DNA from: Taeniopygia guttata
Lineage: Eukaryota; Chordata; Aves; Passeriformes; Estrildidae
Assembly: GCF_048771995.1 (NCBI RefSeq)
Contig: NC_133024.1
Coordinates: 59,664,501-59,728,500 of the forward strand
Direction of reading: 5' to 3'
Length of the DNA stretch: 64,000 bases
A program made the translations under genes and the position numbers. Shown one piece after another: positions 36,840 through 48,214 of this stretch. The notes under the pieces are model-generated. The model was not told the origin of the DNA. It searched no databases and worked only from the letters and a program-made list of their open reading frames with translations. Each line of letters begins with the position of its first letter. Position 1 is the first letter of the stretch.

Positions 36840-39800
36840 TGTGACAAGGATGGTTTGGTCAAAATGATGTATTAGAACCAGAACCTTATATGCCCTCCCT
36901 TGGTATTATGTGGTCTTAAGGCTGCTCCTACCACCCACAGCCTCTGAGCTCTTATTCTCCTGTGCTATTACTGAAACAGCCTAAACATCATGTTTTAGTT
37001 ATAAAGTGAGTTTAGTGGATGGAAGGGCGGGAGGAAAGGGGGATTAAATTTACTGCTTCAGTGACTACAGATCTGAAATAAATCTCCAATTCAATGATAG
37101 ATCAATAACATCAAGATTGGGTTTAAATTATTAATAAACTATGAGAAACAAGGATAATTATTCTATGAGTCACAGCTCTAATGCACTGCACATTTTTTCC
37201 CTGAGATATCTGCATTGGAGCACGACCTGCCTAGCTTTTGGCAGAATGCTGTAGCCAAGAAGTTAATGCTGTTTGTTTTGCCAGCTAAGCATTTTGTAAA
37301 CCCTCATGGGCTGAGAGCCTGGTGACAATGTTGTGCTTCTCTCATGGAGGAACCCTTAGGCCAGAAACCCCTAAAACACTGAGGTGTCTACTGAGCCCCT
37401 GGTAATCAGTGTGATTGATCTGAATCACATTTGTGAATGGTTCAAAAGGCCCTCAAATGCCCTTTGAAACCTGAATGTCTGGAGATGGAGGAGTTGTGCT
37501 AGCCTAAAAGGAGATGCTGGCCTTGAAGCTCACCTCACTAGTGGCAAGGAGGAGGCACAACCTGAGGGTTGTATGAGGCAGGGAGGGGAGGAAAAGTTTT
37601 TGCACATTGATGGTAGACTGACAGCACCATGGAACTGCTGGTGAATTTCAAGTGAATTAATTTCCCCTTTTCAGGCAAAAAGGGAGGGAACCATCAGCCT
37701 GAGGAGGCCTGTTAAAATCAAGAAGATGAAGATTGGAATATTCCTCCATTCTGGGTCATGGCCATCTCTGCTGGCTGAGACAGCCCATGCTGACACACTT
37801 AGGCTGGAGATGCTGAGCACCTCTGGGCATCCTCCCACCCCAGCTGCCATCATCCCTCAGCTGGGGCATGATGGTTTAGGGTGGTGATGGAGAGCAGCCT
37901 TCCAGGGGCACGTCACAGCAAAATCAGCTAATCCCTGCTCTTTGACAGGGTGGACTGGGGTCACATTTCCTCAGAGCACTCTTGATAATGTTCCTCAGCT
38001 GCTGGGCTATCAGGTGAGTGGCTTAGCATTGCCCTGGCTTACCGGGAGGGTACCCTGCTTAAGAGGAGAGGAACAGAACTCAGGACACAGGTCATGAAAG
38101 ACACTTATCCTTGTGAAATGAGCTCTGTAGCAACAGAGGAGAGAATTGCCCTCACAAAGCTAAGGACAGCACAGAGGAGAAGGGTAGCTGGCACACCAGA
38201 ATGGACAAGGAGTATTGGTGGCAGCTGTACTGACTTTTCTATGGTCTCACTGCTTTCCTTGTCACTGGACAAAACAAGGTTTTATCAGTCCTAAAATCAC
38301 CCTCCTGCTGATCTCAGCTTTCACAGTTCTGCAAATGGCAGTAGGTGACCCCCATTCTGCTGACAGTATGGTATCTCTCAGCACACACTTGGACTGGGAC
38401 CTTTCAGGGACACCCCTCTTTTACCACAGCATGTCCAGCAGCAGCTGAGGCTTTCCATACAGCCTTCCACTCTCTCCATTCACCTGAAGTTGTCAGTCAG
38501 GGTGCAAGATCCTTCTGAGCCTACAACACAGAGCTATCAAGGTGTCCAGCCACTACTATCTGTGTAATGTAGGGAATGTTTTACAGTCCCTGAAATAAAT
38601 TAATTTAAAGATACCTGTGACCTTAGCAAATGACAAAAACAAACCACAAAAAATTGAAAATAAGATACTGAAGAAAGTTTTCTTGGGGCTTGACTGTGAT
38701 CTGATTCAAGGCAAGGAGTGGAGGATGTTTAAAAATTTATTTATTTATTTATTTCCATTAGTAATTCAACAAGGTCTTTACACATCACTGCTTTCTTATT
38801 ACTTACCTATGAATTGTAAAGGATTCTGGGCAGTGCACACACAAATTAGTGCATCTGTGGATTAAAACTTATGAGGAATAGGGAGATGTTTCCATTGTGT
38901 TTGCTCTGCCAGCCCTCCTGAGGCAGTAAAAGGCCATCATCTCTGCCTTGCACATGAGTAGAGCACTATGTGCAGGTTAACTGGGACCAGTATCAAGCCC
39001 AAATCTCATGGAAAACCCTGTTCCTGAGACCAGGCTGTAGGTGGGAGACGTGGGATGCTCCCTGGGTCAAGCTGGTGTTTGTCTGAGAATGAGATGTGCT
39101 CAGAGTGAACAACCTGCCTGCCCATGAGGGGCTGGGGGCAGCCCCAGCAGTGCATGGGCAGCTCTCTGCATGCACCCCAAATCACAGCCAGGCCCTTAAG
39201 GAGAGCTCAGCCCAGCCCTGCAGGGAGCTGGACTGCAGGGTGCCCTCTCACAAACCTTCAGATGGGGGAAAATTTTTTTTTTTTGTTTTTGCATGCATGT
39301 AGTGATTTTAATCAGGAAACTTTTAAGACTGATTTCCCTTGATTTGCCGTTGGAAGTTTCACTTCAGTCCACAACATTTTCAAAATATGGGGAAGAAATA
39401 GAGTCTGCACTCTTTCAGAATGAAAGTTATGAATGTAGAACAGTTATTTATACGTGTTGGACATTTAAATTTATTAAAAATCTATAACATATTTACAATT
39501 TCTATGGATGTTATTTATAAAATATAATCCAAAAAACACCTTGCAGCATGTTCCTGTAACAACATAACAGCTTTCCCTAAAACAGCTGCTTGCATCCATT
39601 TCCCTTGGTGCCAAGGGAAGAAAGAAGTTAAAAAAAAAATTTGAATATTCCTATTAAGATTGTTATTAATGAACTGAGTGCTGTTTAAAGTCACTGAAAA
39701 AGAATTTGGTCTTTGTTTGCCTCTTCACAAGAATATCTATTCAATTTCCTTTCCCTGCCTTCTCTCTGCGAGGAAGATTAGATCTGTCTCTATGTTTAAA

Positions 39801-42465
39801 TTGGGCAGCCGGGAGGAGGGATCCATGTCTCCAGATGGTGTAAATCCGTGTTGCTGCTGCAGCACCGGTGGTGGGAACGGTGGTATTATGCTGATTTACT
39901 GTGGCTGGGGAATCAGACCTATTTTTTTTCCCCAGCTGGAAGAGCAGCCTGTAAAATAAAAATCACACATCTCGGTTGATTTGAGAGATATTGTGTAAGA
40001 TTTATCTGTCTAGCAAAATAAGATAAAAAATTTAAAAACCTCTCTGCAGAGGTTGGCAGCATCCCTTTTAATACAGCTGATGCTGAGGGGCCCAAAGACA
40101 ACCCCTCAGACAGGCATAACTTCCAGTTTATTAATGGCAAGGGCACAGCAGAGGCTGCTGGGCTGTGAGTGTCTCAGGCACACTATAAATTTCCAGTTGC
40201 TCGGTGTTCCTGCTGCTTGCCTGTGCATGGCATAAATACAGCCTAACGTGACTGAATTGTACAGAAAAATGTTACCAATTACTCTGCTTACCTGGGTTCC
40301 TTTGGCACAGGTCCTGTGGGCTGAGCTGATGGAGAATACACTGCTGGTGCTGGAGAGGAAAGAAAGAGTTGTATTTAAAAATAAAAAAAACCATCATCTT
40401 TTTGTGTAGAACTGTGGGTTGGTTAGTTTTTTTTCCCTGCCTTGAGATTTCTTGCCATTTCATTATTTTGTATTTCAGATAAAACCTTCTCACCTTAATG
40501 AGGAACATTTTTCCCCATTGGTTTTAATGGTATAATAAATTGAGGGAGAGCAAAGAAAAAGCTCCTGAAAATGAACCATAAAAAAAGTTGCTGAAGACTG
40601 AGGGCAGGCTTTGCAGAGGATGTGGCAAGAGTAACAAGCTAATTTGCTTTGCCTTTCTGTTCAGGTTTCCTCTGTAAACAGCTTGGGTCTCCTTATTTTA
40701 GAGACTCTTTGGAAGGGCATATTCCCCTGGGTGTTTTACCTTCCCTGTGGCTGCACAGCAGCGATGGGGCAAAGAGGACTGGCGTGCCCCTCTTTGGGAA
40801 AGTCATGGTGCTGCAAGAATGAGGAGTGAACCCAAAAAGGTGATTTTGGACCAAACATCTCGTACAACCAGGTGTGGTGCCATAAGGAATTTGCTGCCAG
40901 AACAGCACTTTTCTCCTCCAGGTTTGCCTTAATTCAGTGGCCACAGGCTGCACATTTCCCTCTTTGTGCTGAGCTCAGCAGGCCTGGGGTCTGTTACAGC
41001 CCACACCTACTGGGTCAGCTGTGCCTCTTGCCTTGTCTCACGTGCTCTGCCAGGTCATGCAGCTCTTATGCAACCTACCTCAGTGTCTCCATACCAAGTG
41101 GTCTTATTGCCAAAAAATTGGAGGAGACAGAGGGAAGAGATTCAGGGCAGACATATGCAGAAGGAAGTGGGAGAGAGGAGAGGTGCCTGTGGACACACAG
41201 GGTTCTGGCGAAAGAGGGTGGACAAGGAGGCATTTAGGAAGGGCCATAAGGTGGCAGAGGAGATGGTAGAAAAGAAAATGTGGAAGAGTAAGACACATGG
41301 TAAAAAAAGAGAGGTATAGATAGCTATGACAGGGAGCCAGAAAAAACATTGAAATGCAGGTTACTGCTCAGATTACATAAGCCACTCTTATGAAAGACAA
41401 AAAAGAATGAAAAGCAATCAAAAGAAGCCAAAAAATCCCCACAAACCACTCACTGTAGTGTACAAATTCTTGAAGACATATCAAATGTTGACACTGGTCC
41501 CCTAATGAGGCATTCCCATATTTGACTTTCCTTGGTAAATCTTCCTGTGTCTACATACTATCTCTCTACTGAAACAAACTTCATATATCACCTGAATTTT
41601 AATTGTGATATGCAAATCCAAGAAATGACTGCCTAGGATAGCACTGAGAGAGGTTTCTGCATGCATTTGCTGTCTGTCTTTTGTGGTGGTTTCAGACTCT
41701 CAGCCTCTTGCTAGGATAGATTTGTCCTCAAGTATGCAGCTCACATGTATTCCTGATAAGAGTACTTGATTTCCACGTGGAAAACTCTTTAAAACATTAA
41801 CCTTACGTGTTTGAACAGTTTATTTTTCTCATTTTTAGGAGCTGGCAAATTTGCGTTGAGAAAAATGCAAAAGTGAGCAGAAAATACTTCTGTTGATAAC
41901 CCCCAAGGAGGACAAATGCATGAATTCCTTAGGAAATAGGTAACCCTTTACATGAAGGAATAGCCTGGCTCTTTCATGCTGGCTGCGCCAGGGGCTCTCC
42001 TATAGCAGGCAGAATTCCTGCTCATACTATGTTCAAATAAGAATTAACAGAAAAAGTCCGATCTTTCCGCCAAAAAATTGTTTAGACCTAGGATAATGCC
42101 AAGCTGTCCCAGCTGGACCCCAGTTTGTGATCCAGACAGAAAGCCAGACTCTCCTTGTGTAGGGAACCAGCTGTGGTTCCCCAGGGCAGCTGTGTTGTCC
42201 CCTCCCAGTGGCTTTTGATGGAGCCACTTGTCCCTTCCTCACCCTCTCACAGGGGGCAGCTGTGACCCTATCCTGGCTGGGTTACTTAATGAGATGTCAA
42301 GTGTTATTAAAAGAAGGATATGTATATCTTCCTGTATCTATCTACCTGTCTATCTATTTATCTGTCTGAAGTAAACAGAACTTGAAGAGTCTTATAAGAC
42401 AGATAACTGTCTCATATTAATTTTCTGTCATTTAAATGCAATACAGCAACTCTGATCCAGACAAA
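36840..42465. other. Intergenic or intronic, no coding segment supported
   Basis: Mostly AT-balanced sequence with a (TTTA)n run at 38736-38754, several A- or T-rich runs near 39.3-39.6 and 40.4 kb, and a TATC/TGTC-rich stretch near 42.33-42.37 kb. If the minus-strand exons at 36.7 and 43.1 kb belong to one gene, this is an intron. Confidence 0.5.
38736..38754. repeat. (TTTA)n microsatellite
   Basis: About five TTTA units in a row. Confidence 0.85.
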
Positions 42466-42469
42466 AAGG

Positions 42470-42906
42470 AAACAGATGGTTCTATCCTATGCTGAGAGAG
42501 TTGGGGTTGTTCAGTGTGGAAAAGGGAAGGCTCCAGAGACACTATACTGGATGTCTTTCAGTACTTAAAGGAGGCTTATAAAAAAAGCAGGAGAATGACT
42601 TTTTAAATGGTCTTATAGTGACAGTACAAGGGGGAATGGTGTTAATTTAAAAGAGGGAAGACTTATATTAGGTGTTAGGAGGAAATTCTTTACTGTGAGG
42701 ATGGTGAGACACTGACACACGCTGTCCAGAGAAGTTGTAGATGCCTCATCTCTGGAATTGTTCAAGGCAGGTTTGGATGGAGCTCTGAGCAACCTGGTCT
42801 AGTGGAAGGTGTCCCTGCCCATGGCAGAGGGGTTGGAATGAGACGATCTTTAAGGTCCCTTCCAACCTAAACCATTCTATGATGATTCATTCTATGATTC
42901 TATGAT
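42470..42906 (+). mobile_element. CR1 LINE, 5'-truncated 3' end
   Basis: The sequence contains GAGAGAGTTGGGGTTGTTCA, CTTTCAGTACTTAAAGGAGG, AGTGGAAGGTGTCCCTGCCC and AAGGTCCCTTCCAACCTAAA. It ends in repeated ATTCTATGAT units at about 42881-42906. This is the canonical avian CR1 3' region, including the 3' UTR hairpin and terminal repeat recognised by CR1 reverse transcriptase. It lies about 76 bp beyond the donor of the minus-strand exon at 42982-43335, within the putative intron. Confidence 0.95.
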
Positions 42907-42981
42907 ATGCAGAGAGCAATGTAGGAAAGCTCCCGAACAGCTTTCTGTTCTCCTTCCCTGTAACAGATTGCTCAAAAATAC

Positions 42982-43335
42982 CTGACAATATCTCTTCTTT
43001 CTTCAGAGGTTTTTCAGGAAACTCCATTGCAATTTTTGCTTGTTTAGCAGGAAGGCATAAGGAGGCTTCGTCAGGCTCTGCATCACAGACAAAATCTCTG
43101 CTGGTTCTCCCAGTTGTCTCTTTGTGGAAGAGAATAAGATTAGTCTGCTCAATATAATCTTGCATTCTCTGCATTTTGAAGGCTTCTTTAGAAGCCACAT
43201 ATTCCTCTTCCAGCCTTTTCAAATTTTCCACTGTGAGAGCAGAACTGGGATGTGACGACCAAATCCGAAGGGGAAATATTTTTGGTTGGAACTGGTTACT
43301 GCAAGACCCTGTCAGCTTCTGTCCATTAAACATAT
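42982..43335 (-). CDS. Strong candidate coding exon of an unassigned minus-strand gene (phase 1-1, 354 nt)
   Basis: On the - strand, acceptor AATGCATTGCAG and donor TTGTCAG|GTATTT bound a 354-nt segment that is open in one frame. It encodes 117 full codons, phase 1 at both ends. The translation begins after a split codon with MFNGQKLTGSCSNQFQPKIF. It includes a charged, probably helical stretch (LTVENLKRLEEEYVASKEAF) and ends FPEKPLKKEEILS. A 354-nt open frame bounded by consensus sites, with a helical charged centre, is unlikely by chance. I do not recognise the protein. By mammalian gene order ERICH6B, convergent with COG3, is one candidate, but the segment does not visibly match the ERICH6B sequence I remember. 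A CR1 insertion follows just past the donor. Confidence 0.5.
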
Positions 43336-43339
43336 CTGC

Positions 43340-44640
43340 AATGCATTAAGGAGATGAGAATCTTTAGCAACAGGCAAAGTCAATTCATCATTCTTGTAAC
43401 AAAGAAGGAAAGAAAAGAAAAATCCCATTAGTCATTTTCTCCTGATGGGCATATTGATTGATGTAGTTAAAATGTTCACACTAAGATAACCTTATTAGAT
43501 TGAAAATCACTTTCTTTTCAAGAGGATCTACTAGGCAGCAATTCAACAAAGCACTTAAACAAATACCTGATATTGAGGGCATGCTCAGGTCCTATTGGTG
43601 GGATTTTCTTAAATTGTTCCCACCTAACACTTAAGGCCAAAACTTAAGATAGCTACAAAGGATGACATAATGCTTCTCTGTGTTTCAGACATTGAGAAAA
43701 GTTGAGCAACCAAATATCTCATATCATAACACACTACTCTCTTCCCCACTAAGGCTGTACTAAAGATTGCATCAGTGATTTCATTAGTAACCCAGTTTGC
43801 TTTGGCTGTAAAATGCTGTACAGCTGAAACTTACTGTGTGCAGGCTGGAATAGAGTGCACTTTATATTCATTACTAGTACTCAGACAAATTATTTTGGAC
43901 AGTTTTTGCTGCACACTGATGGAGAAAAAGAATAAAATGTACAGTGGAATCTATTGAATCTGTTTAATTGGACCTGCTGGTGGCCCTCCGACTATGCCAA
44001 TTAAATAAAGACAAACAAAAGCAGCTCTCAGAAGACCTGCAGTGAATAAACCCAGGATAAATACTGCGTGGTTTTTCTTATTGCATTATTCTGTATAGTG
44101 GTGTGTCTGAAACATAAACTAGCCATAAAAAGCAACTCACCCTCCCGTCTGCAATATCTACTTAATTGTGTCTGCATCTTCCGTTCTCCCACTCACTCTG
44201 TTTAATGTCAAAAGATAAAGGAGGGAAAAATAATGTTAGTTTGGCAGGACTATTGCTTTGCAACCTCCTCTTTCCTGGCCTTCCCCTCCCTGTCAGTTCC
44301 CATCAGGCATGATGCTCCTCTGCTCTGACTGCAGACTGAGATGGCTGTTACCAAATGTTTCATCAATGCAGAAGACCCAAAACCTTCCACTGCCCTCAGC
44401 AGAGGGGTCTCTGCCAGCACTGTGGGAGCCCACAGACACACTCACCCTCAGGCACTGCCCTTGGGACGGCTCAGCAGGACACGCTCCTCACCCCTTGGCT
44501 GGGCTTCCCCAGTGGAATAATTTCTGAGAAGGGAGTAGGTAAGGGCTGAGCAGGACTGGCACAGCACTGCCTAAGGTGACAGCGCTGCCCAGACAAGGTC
44601 CCAGTCAGGGCTGTTTTTGAGGTGCTCTGGAAATGGTCCT
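43340..44640. other. Possible intron of the unassigned minus-strand gene
   Basis: No coding segment with splice support was seen between the 43.1 kb and 44.7 kb minus-strand segments. The sequence is AT-rich in its first half and GC-rich at 44.25-44.6 kb. Confidence 0.4.
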
Positions 44641-44647
44641 CTGTTAC

Positions 44648-45091
44648 CATTTCTTGTACTGAAGGCCATAAGCCTGAGACATGGTGTTTAGCATGTTTGA
44701 ATTCACAAGGCTAAACTGGTTTACTTGTGTAATACCAGTGCCTGACACAATGACATCAAGTGCTTCAGAGAAACACATGTATGGGGTATCACTATTTTTA
44801 CTTTTGTCAATCAATCTGTACAATATCTCATTTTGAAAAATCACTGAGTTAGTTGGTCTGGCAAAAGCCATATTTCCTGTGTGTTGATTCACATTAAGGG
44901 TGACCTTTAATTTTCCTCTTATCTTTTTCTTGGGATAATTTTCTTTTCAGTTTTCTGGAACTTTCTTTCTGATCCAGGTAATGGTGAAAACCGATTGCAA
45001 ATGACCCAAAAAGACCCTCAAAGGTTTCTCTTACTACTCTTTGGTCTAGATTAGCTGGCAACACCTGATTATGAAGAACCTTACACTGCAT
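44648..45091 (-). pseudogene. Protein-like segment in two overlapping frames, unassigned (pseudogene or two exons)
   Basis: Two - strand frames follow one another. From 45091 to 44894 the protein contains RETFEGLFGSFAIGFHHYLD and a basic tail KLKRKLSQEKDKRKIKG. From about 44946 to 44648 the next frame reads NVNQHTGNMAFARPTNSVIF and onward to NMLNTMSQAYGLQYKKW. The second ends at a possible donor, AAATG|GTAACAG. The frames differ by one base and overlap, and no good acceptor separates them except TATGGCTTTTGCCAG (exon 44648 to about 44863). Either a frameshift has broken one reading frame, or only the second part is an exon. No family was recognised. Confidence 0.3.
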
Positions 45092-45339
45092 CTTTCATTG
45101 CTGGGACACAAAGCATCTTATTATCATGTAGTCTAATTACGTTGCGTAATTTTAATCTCCTTAGGGAACTAGTTTTGGAAAAGTCTGTAATTTCTGCCTT
45201 TCATGAACAATTCTGCTATTTCTCTAGTAACAGACTTTTAAGACCCTTTTGCTTCTTAATCATATTTTAAGACATCTCTATGTCATTAGCTCTGATGATC
45301 TTTGTACTGCTGTCATTCTACTTTCCCTGCTGAGTTTTT

Positions 45340-45855
45340 GTGGTCACAGAGATGTAGAAGAAGTAGGGCTGGAAGGTGCCTCTGGAGGTCACCAGGGTCC
45401 AGGGCTCTCCTCAAAGCAAGTCTACTAGATCAGAGTCCTTGGGTTTTTGCCTAGACAAATTTTAAATATTTCCAAAAGCTAAGATTCTACAACCTTTCCA
45501 GCTCCAATATTTAACCACCCTTATGCTGAAAATACTTTTGCTAATATTTATTTGTCTCTTATCCCACCGAAGTGCAGCTCTGAGAAGTCTGTTTTGTCTT
45601 CACCCTCTCATTTAGCAGCTTCAGGCAGCAATGAGAGGTACTTAAATATTTTCTCCTCCAAGCTGAACAGACCTATTTCTCTCGACCTCCTCTTGTGCAC
45701 ATAAGCTCCAGCCTCTACATGTCTTGATGACATTTTGCTCCAGTACGTTGTCTCTCACACTGGGGAGCCCCAGACAAGATACAGCAATCCAGATGTGCCT
45801 CACCACTGCCAAGCAGAGGGCAATAATCGTGTTTCTCCACCTCGTACTTGGACGT
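45340..45855 (-). mobile_element. CR1 LINE on the minus strand, 5'-truncated
   Basis: Read on + this is a reverse CR1: GGGCTGGAAGGTGCCTCTGG and GGTCACCAGGGTCCAGGG, then TTCTACAACCTTTCCAGCTC, TCCTCCAAGCTGAACAGACC, CACTGGGGAGCCCCAGACAA and CAGATGTGCCTCACCACTGC. It is a diverged copy and the alignment fades after about 45855. It lies in opposite orientation to the 42.5 kb CR1 and covers the same 3' portion of the element. Confidence 0.8.
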
Positions 45856-45859
45856 CAAA

Positions 45860-47910
45860 TCTAACACAGTGCTTTTGGCCAGACCACCTGCATCCTGCTG
45901 CAATGCCCTGTAATTGCCATTTGCCTGGGATTGCAGTGCATGGGTCTGGGCAAGATCCGAGTCTGCTCTGGGGCAAGCTGGTGCCACTTTCACAATGTCT
46001 GTGTGGCAAGGGCTGTCCTGGCCTCGTGTCTGTGCACAGTGTTTCACCCACGTGCTTCCCTGCACACCACCATCACTTGACACTGACTGCTCTCCTTGAA
46101 CTCTTCCTATTCATGAATGTTTTGAAGGATGATTAGTAAGGCTTTTAAAATATTTTCTCTTGCAACCTTGAAAAGGAAGAATTGGAATAAATAAAAACAC
46201 AAATGAGCTGAGCATTTCTGAAAGCCAGTGGAAGAGCACAAGCCACGAACCTGAGGGTTTAGCTCCCTGCCTGGCCCTATGCAACAGCAGCAGCAGCAGC
46301 AGCAGTGCCCAAGGGCAGGATCTCATCCTTCATATAGTTTGTCTACTTTGCCTTGCCATCCTTCCTATCCTGACTTTCTCCAAAACAAAAGAGAAAAATC
46401 ACCTCACACAATAAGTGTGAGAACTACACTTTCAGTGGTGGAAAAATGTTTTGAATGGATTATCCCATTCTCTCTGCGTCACTCCACACATAAACATATA
46501 CCTGACCCTATGGGATTTATAGATCAGGAGGGTAAAGACCTCAGGACAGACAATTTCTGTCTCTCTTCTTGTGCTGTACCTGCCAGATTGAGGTTTCACA
46601 CCCATCAGGACGGTCCCACTGAAAAATCTGAATTACAGCAGATTTTATAGTACCCTCTCTTAGCACTTGGAACATCAAAGCTGCACAACTCCCAGATCAG
46701 CAGCTTCCACACAGTTTGAAGGAATTCAGCACTTGAGTGTTCATGTTGAACTTCTCAAAGAAACTGAAGAGGATCAAATGAAGTATTTTATTGAATTCTA
46801 AATATGGAGTTTTTTTTTTTTTTTTATGCTTCTTTTCATGAGAAGAAATGCTTGAAACTAAAAGCCCGTGGCAAATTAGAGGGATGGAATGCCACATTTT
46901 GAAAGTGCCAAAATTAAATATTCCTACTTTGGAAGTTTGCCCCACCCTCTCCATCATGAGCCATTCTGGGATTTTGATATCAAACTGTCACATTTTTCAC
47001 TTGACGTGATGCATATTTTTGTTACAAAGTCCAACATTTTGCAAAATGCAAATAGAACATTTTACTAGTCTGGCCAGATAGGATTGACGTACAAAGAAGA
47101 GTGCTCTTGGTTTTGCTAGCTCAGAGTTCATGGGGACTGGCATTAAATTGAAGAATCAGTTACCTCAAAAAGGCAAACTTAAAAATCTCACAGATTATGG
47201 TAAGATGCCCACTGCAATGTCACAGGAAATTGTCACTAAGTGCTCACAAACACATCTGCAGCACTGCAACACATCTTCTCCAAAGCCATATCTGTCCCTG
47301 ACATCAGAGTTTGTCATAAAAAGCCAGAGAATTCAAAGCAACATTTACTGGCTATTTCCTCTGTGAAGCTTCACTTTATAGCTCTTCTCATAATAATATG
47401 CTGAAATCTAGTCAGAATATTTGAATCTTAGAGGAACAAAACACAGCTGAAGTAGCTGGAAGGCGAAGGGTTCGGGAGGCAATTTCCTCTGATTCATCAG
47501 GAGACAAAGGCAGAGCGATGGCTGTGTTTGTGTTAATAATGGTGGAATTGCCTCTCTGGCACCGCTACCCTGATATTTCTTTAGCTCTTGTTGTCATGCT
47601 TCATCTGACAGCCCTCCACTCCTGTGCTTTCAGACACAGCCAGGCTGGATGTGTCCAGGAGAGACCACAGCAGCACCTCCTGCCATCTCCATCCTGTGGC
47701 ACTTCCCTGAGCAAGGTGAGGCTGGCAAACTGAACTGCCCAGCCCCACGTGGGTATTCCCACCACAACCACCAACTTCACCATCAAAGCCTTGTTTTCCT
47801 TACTCGAGCTCTCCCATCCATCCCCCATTAGGAATCAAGCTGACTTGACCCTTTCTGTGTCCGCATCCCTTGGACTGGCGTTCCCCACTGGGGGAAAGGA
47901 TGGCCAGGAA
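45860..47910. other. Intergenic or intronic, no coding segment supported
   Basis: It contains a (CAG)7 run at 46285-46305 and a T-run near 46.81 kb. Short frames on both strands at 45.7-46.1 kb are chance or CR1-derived. Nothing else was recognised. Confidence 0.5.
46285..46305. repeat. (CAG)7 trinucleotide repeat
   Basis: Seven perfect CAG units. They read as poly-Gln in one + frame, but that frame has no coding support. Confidence 0.9.
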
Positions 47911-47917
47911 AATATTG

Positions 47918-48170
47918 TCAAGCTCTTTCACTGACAGCATCTGGTGGGACCCAGTATCCCAAGTATCTCTGCAGGGTGCTGCAAAAAAGACAACGCTTTC
48001 CCTGTAGGATCATCTCAGTGGAAATGGTTTTATTTGCACATCTGCAACTCCCCAGGCAGAGGCAGAAGACAGAGAGTGCAATGCCATCAAATGAGACATA
48101 AACTCTGTCATACTGCAAAATGTCAACTAAATTAATTCCTATTGTAAGACCCCTGCACATATCCCAAAAG
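47918..48170 (-). CDS. Weak candidate FAM194-domain segment (ERICH6B-like)
   Basis: On the - strand, acceptor CCTTTTGGGATATGTGCAG at about 48168 is followed by an open frame reading GLTIGINLVDILQYDRVYVS and then FDGIALSVFCLCLGSCRC. This resembles, with two small gaps, the end of the FAM194 domain of ERICH6 and ERICH6B as I remember it: a hydrophobic INxx segment, D-[KR]-[IV]-x-x-x-F, then a C-L-x-L-G-[ST] segment. ERICH6B lies just downstream of COG3 on the opposite strand in mammals, which is the position and strand here. The downstream border is unclear, with no good donor, and the match was made by eye from memory. The molecular function of the family is not established. Confidence 0.22.
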
Positions 48171-48214
48171 GTAGAGGAGTGCTGTGTACACAAGACTAGA
48201 GAGACATCCATACA

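Noticed and set aside
46279..46650. Poly-Gln-starting plus-strand frame over the (CAG)7 run
   Set aside because: The Gln run comes from a simple repeat and the frame has no further coding support.
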